The notes under the pieces are model-generated. The model made no database searches and was not told where the DNA came from. It saw only the letters and a list, made by a program, of their open reading frames with translations. A stretch of DNA of 64,000 bases. Source: Rhizophagus clarus (taxonomy: Eukaryota > Glomeromycota > Glomeromycetes > Glomerales > Glomeraceae). Position numbers and translations under genes: made by a program. Shown here one piece after another: positions 61,202-64,000 of the stretch. Position 1 is the first letter of the stretch, and every line of letters begins with the position of its first letter. Where the stretch lies: positions 1,860,001 through 1,924,000 of the forward strand of contig BLAL01000356.1 in NCBI GenBank assembly GCA_015698045.1, read 5' to 3'.

Positions 61202-62861
61202 CCCAGCTTTGATCTTCCACCTTGTCTTCCTGTCCTCCTCTCCCTGATTTTTTATTTCACTATTTTTTTTTTTTTTAAAAAAAAAAAACTCTTTTTTTCT
61301 TTTATTTGTTGCCCCTCTTTTTTATTCTTACTTGTTACTCTTCTTTTAAAAACTTCTTTTCCTTTATTTTTCTAACTTTGTTGCCCTCTTTAAAAAAAAA
61401 AAATTTTTTTTTGGTTTTATTTTTTTATTCCCATTCATTACCCTCTTTTCTTTTTTTTAAAAAAAATTATTTTTGCCCCTTTTTTTACTGAATTATTTCT
61501 GGATGTTCTCCTTTGGCAGTATAGGTTAGAGGTTAAAGATGGACTAACCATGACTACTGACACGAAGTTTATCAGGACTGGGGAATAAAAAGCCTTATTT
61601 AGTGTAGGTATTTCCTGAGTCTTTAATTTAAAAAGAGAGGTTCCTATAAGCCGGGTTATGTAAGTTACCTTCTGCATTATTTTTCTAACTTTGTCATTCC
61701 CTTAAAAATCTTTATTTATGTCCTTCCCTAACTTCGTTATTCCTTTTTCAAAAAAAAAAAAATTTTTATTTTACTTTTTTACTTCCACCTCACTATCCTT
61801 TCTTTTTTATTTATTTTTATTCTTTTATTTTGTAGATCAGATTTTTTTTTGGCTGCTTGATTCCTTTTTTCTTATTGCGGGTTAATTTTGAAGTACTTTT
61901 TTTTTGTAAGTCAGATAGGAACCAGACGTTTGGAGACTTGGATTATTGCAGGTACTATATAGGCAGAGCTTATATTTTTTTTTTTTTTGCTTTTAGGTCG
62001 TCTGACTCCTGGTGACTTGGATGAATCCAGAATTATAGGCACAATAGGGAAGCGTTGGTCTAATTGAGTTAAAGAAACGTACTAGTATTTTTTTCATTTA
62101 TTTTGAAGGAATAGGTTATTTCTTTGGACTAAGTGCTCCTGAAGACTTTTGATTTCTTAAAAAAATCAAATTTTTTAACGAAACATCAGTAGAAATAGTA
62201 TTAATGTTTCTTTTTGTTTTGGTTTGCAATAGTTGGTTTGATAGGAATAAACTATTCATAATATATTTGTGTTTTATTTTATTTTTTTATTTTTTGATTT
62301 AATAAATAAAATTAAATTTATGTAAATAAAGTCTAGTAATAAATTGTAATAAATTGTAATATAAACAGTAAATTTGATAAGCAATAATATAAATTTCATG
62401 GTAAAACAGTGATTAAATCATATAAATTCCGTATGCATTCCATGCAAATTCCGTATCCAAACCATATTTATAGTGATACAGAATTGTGCAATTTTCTGTA
62501 TCTTTTCAATGGTCTATTGTGATATGTTATTTTTAAGGAAAAAAATCGTATAAAAATCTTATTAAAAATGTATCCAGTTTTTTTATAGGGCATAAAGAAC
62601 GATGATTGATGTTAACTTGTTAACCAAACAAAAAAAATGACATAATATTATTTCATTATATTCATCGTAATGCAGCAATATTAAACCGCTATTTGTTTTT
62701 ATTGAGAAATACCCATGTACAGAAAACAAGAAAAAGTATATTAAAAGAGGCAAGAAATAGGATAATCTTCCAATATTATCTAAATTATCCAAAGAAATAG
62801 CTAGCCAACATTAGGAATAAATTTAACTTTAAATAACGGATGAGTCATTTTAAAAGATAAT

Positions 62862-63374
62862 TAGCGTAAAGAAGATTTTGAAGTGATTAGATCATTTCTA
62901 AATTAATCGACTTTTTCACTCAATTTGAATTTTCGGTTGTACTGATCTTCAAGACTGAATATGAAATCATCTGAATTAGGAAATGCGCAATGTGAACTTG
63001 AGAAATGCGTTTTATAATAATGCTTAAAGCGTAAAGCATTTATGCCTAATGATTGATGCATATGCTTATGCTTAGGCTTCTTTTGACATCAAAAGAGTAA
63101 AATTGCGATTTAGGCTGTCCTGTGCCACTTTCATTGCGTGTTTAGTTGAGCCATCAAATAATAGGTTTTTTGAATTTTTTAATTTTTTTCAATTTTATTG
63201 ATCCTATCGTAAAATTACAAACATTGTTAAAAGTAAAATATCAAATGTGCCAATTAAAAATTGAAATTATTAATAAAACAAATTCTACAAAAAAAAACAA
63301 CTGGAACTATCAAAAACATACATTTTATTAAGAAAATTATTAAATAGGTCTTTTCAGAGAAAAAAAAAATAAAC
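62862..63374 (+). repeat. Start of tandem unit E, truncated by a retroposon
   Basis: It matches the first 510 bases of the unit, including the start of the 4.2-kb element (63022 on). It is of the A/C type (AAGAAAATTATTAAATAGGTC). It breaks off at AAATAAAC, where the other units read on with ATTAAAATTATT. Confidence 0.95.
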
Positions 63375-64000
63375 TTTTTTTTTTTTTTTTTTTTTTGGTG
63401 TTGAAGCCGTACCATCATTTATTAAGCAAGATAGGATTACAACTATAATCACTTCTGACTAGCTATGGGTACTCCCAGTTCTAAAACCGGTCTAATCATT
63501 CACCAATGCATTAATTAAAAAATTATAAAATTAACTAATAAATAAAAATAAATCTAAAAATTAACAAACAATAAACTAACCAAAAATTAAATACCCTAAA
63601 ATAATAAAAATAAATAACAATCATAACAAACTAACAATAACCTAACTAAAATATAAACCAAAATAACACTTCAACCCCTCCATAAAAATAACCCCATTAA
63701 AACCATTAAATTCACACTAATACTTGTTGAAGAAAAACCTTGAATCAAGGCTTGGTGCGCATCGTCGGTAGCCAAGAATCCACTTGAAACGATTTGATGA
63801 ATCCATCGATCACTTTCCATGTTAAAGGCACCGTGGCAGCTTTACGTTCCGCCGCAGTTTTGTGTTTTAAGGGGGGTGGTGTAAGCACCGGGAGAGGCGG
63901 ATCATCGTAAACTATGCAATCTGTGTAACCATCAAAGGTCACCTGATTAATATCGTGTCGATGATGTGCGGGCAATCTGTTACTATCACTCGCATAAGCC
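63375..64000 (-). mobile_element. 3' end of a poly(A)-tailed retroposon, open at the right edge
   Basis: A run of 22 T (63375-63396) is the poly(A) tail of a minus-strand transcript. Next comes an AT-rich 3' UTR-like stretch (63397-63744) rich in AATAAAAATAAAT and CTAAC blocks, then a GC-richer coding end. It inserted into unit E. The absence of LTR-like repeats and the direct poly(A) junction fit a LINE or a LINE-mobilised transcript. The 5' end and target duplication lie outside the window. Confidence 0.72.
63745..64000 (-). CDS. C-terminal end of a retroposon-borne protein (partial)
   Basis: An 85-codon frame is open to the window edge and ends KSFQVDSWLPTMRTKP with TGA at 63745-63747. 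Other parts read HHRHDINQVTFDGYTDCIVY and DPPLPVLTPPPLKHKTAAER. Its G+C is clearly higher than anything else in the window. I do not recognise the domain; it may be the C-terminus of a LINE protein or of a host protein copied by retroposition. The methionine inside the window is not a likely start. Confidence 0.55.
   Translation of the reverse strand, partial: AYASDSNRLPAHHRHDINQVTFDGYTDCIVYDDPPLPVLTPPPLKHKTAAERKAATVPLTWKVIDGFIKSFQVDSWLPTMRTKP

Larger units (their letters stand above)
58754..62590. mobile_element. CCCTATA element interrupted by the Crypton insertion (unit D)
   Basis: The left end CCCTATA is at 58754 and the right end TATAGGG at 62584-62590, flanked by CAT. Without the insertion (about 58838-61005) it would be about 1.67 kb, like its copies. 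CACGTGATCACGTG lies at 61166-61179 and TATATAAA at 61194-61201. Confidence 0.5.
47939..62861 (+). repeat. Tandem macrosatellite unit D (14,923 bp)
   Basis: This is the longest unit because of a 2.17 kb Crypton-plus-palindrome insertion near 58838-61005. The first 5 kb is of the unit B type, the gene X region of the unit C type, and the part right of the insertion has A-like features (GACTTGGATTATTGCAGG). Confidence 0.97.

Noticed and set aside
8521-62861. rDNA-type or other RNA-gene tandem array
   Set aside because: No rRNA-like, tRNA-like or snRNA-like sequence is visible in the units.
8521-62861. Assembly artefact (one locus stacked four times)
   Set aside because: Each unit has its own insertions, array lengths and scattered substitutions, and the alternating pattern of shared changes would not arise from simple duplication of reads. 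Exact array lengths may still be uncertain.

Overview
The window looks like repeat-rich nuclear DNA of a Glomeromycotina (Rhizophagus-like) fungus. The evidence is very high A+T content, short 58-72 bp introns, protein-kinase relics of the type expanded in these fungi, a Crypton-type tyrosine recombinase, LINE 3' ends with poly(A), and almost no uninterrupted host genes. The assignment is inferred from style and could not be searched. I see no rRNA, tRNA, CRISPR array or bacterial-type gene.

Layout. Positions 1-1338 are the 3' part of a LINE with its poly(A) tail. Positions 1339-5146 are an old, diverged relic of an AT-rich element that reappears further on, with a purine-rich stretch and a 19-bp tandem array inside. 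Positions 5655-7835 hold a possible small transposon (9-bp direct repeats) carrying a broken two-exon gene whose intron is packed with a GGACAA/TTGTCC satellite. Positions 7930-8680 (minus) are the central and C-terminal part of a broken protein-kinase gene. From about 8521 to the right edge the window is a head-to-tail array of a 12.5-14.9 kb unit: A 8521-22510, B 22511-35418, C 35419-47938, D 47939-62861 and the start of a fifth, E, from 62862. E is cut at 63375 by a poly(A)-ended retroposon that runs off the window.

Each unit holds, from low to high coordinate: a stub of the kinase gene; a 4.2-4.6 kb AT-rich element that splits the kinase gene and carries two minisatellites (a 30-bp hairpin-forming monomer and a 31-33 bp monomer); the kinase N-terminal exons (minus); a multi-exon gene of unknown function, here called gene X (minus), whose last exon contains a 1037-bp MITE with TSD ATCTTTG; a second broken gene, here called gene Y (minus), with a C-P-x-C motif; and a 1.68 kb element with CCCTATA ends carrying a CACGTG palindrome and a TATA box. 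Unit A alone has a 1529-bp TIR transposon (TSD GGTTTAAC) in the last exon of gene X. Unit D alone has an apparently intact, five-exon Crypton recombinase gene (474 aa) plus a 151-bp palindrome.

The most interesting signals are the macrosatellite itself; its alternation in the first 5 kb (A, C, E of one type, B, D of another) with switches of relationship further along, pointing to duplication of a two-unit block followed by exchange; the differently homogenised palindromic minisatellite in each unit; and the intact Crypton gene with terminal inverted repeats, which are unusual for that class. The window is mostly a record of mobile elements and recombination; the Crypton recombinase is the only gene that looks able to make a complete protein.
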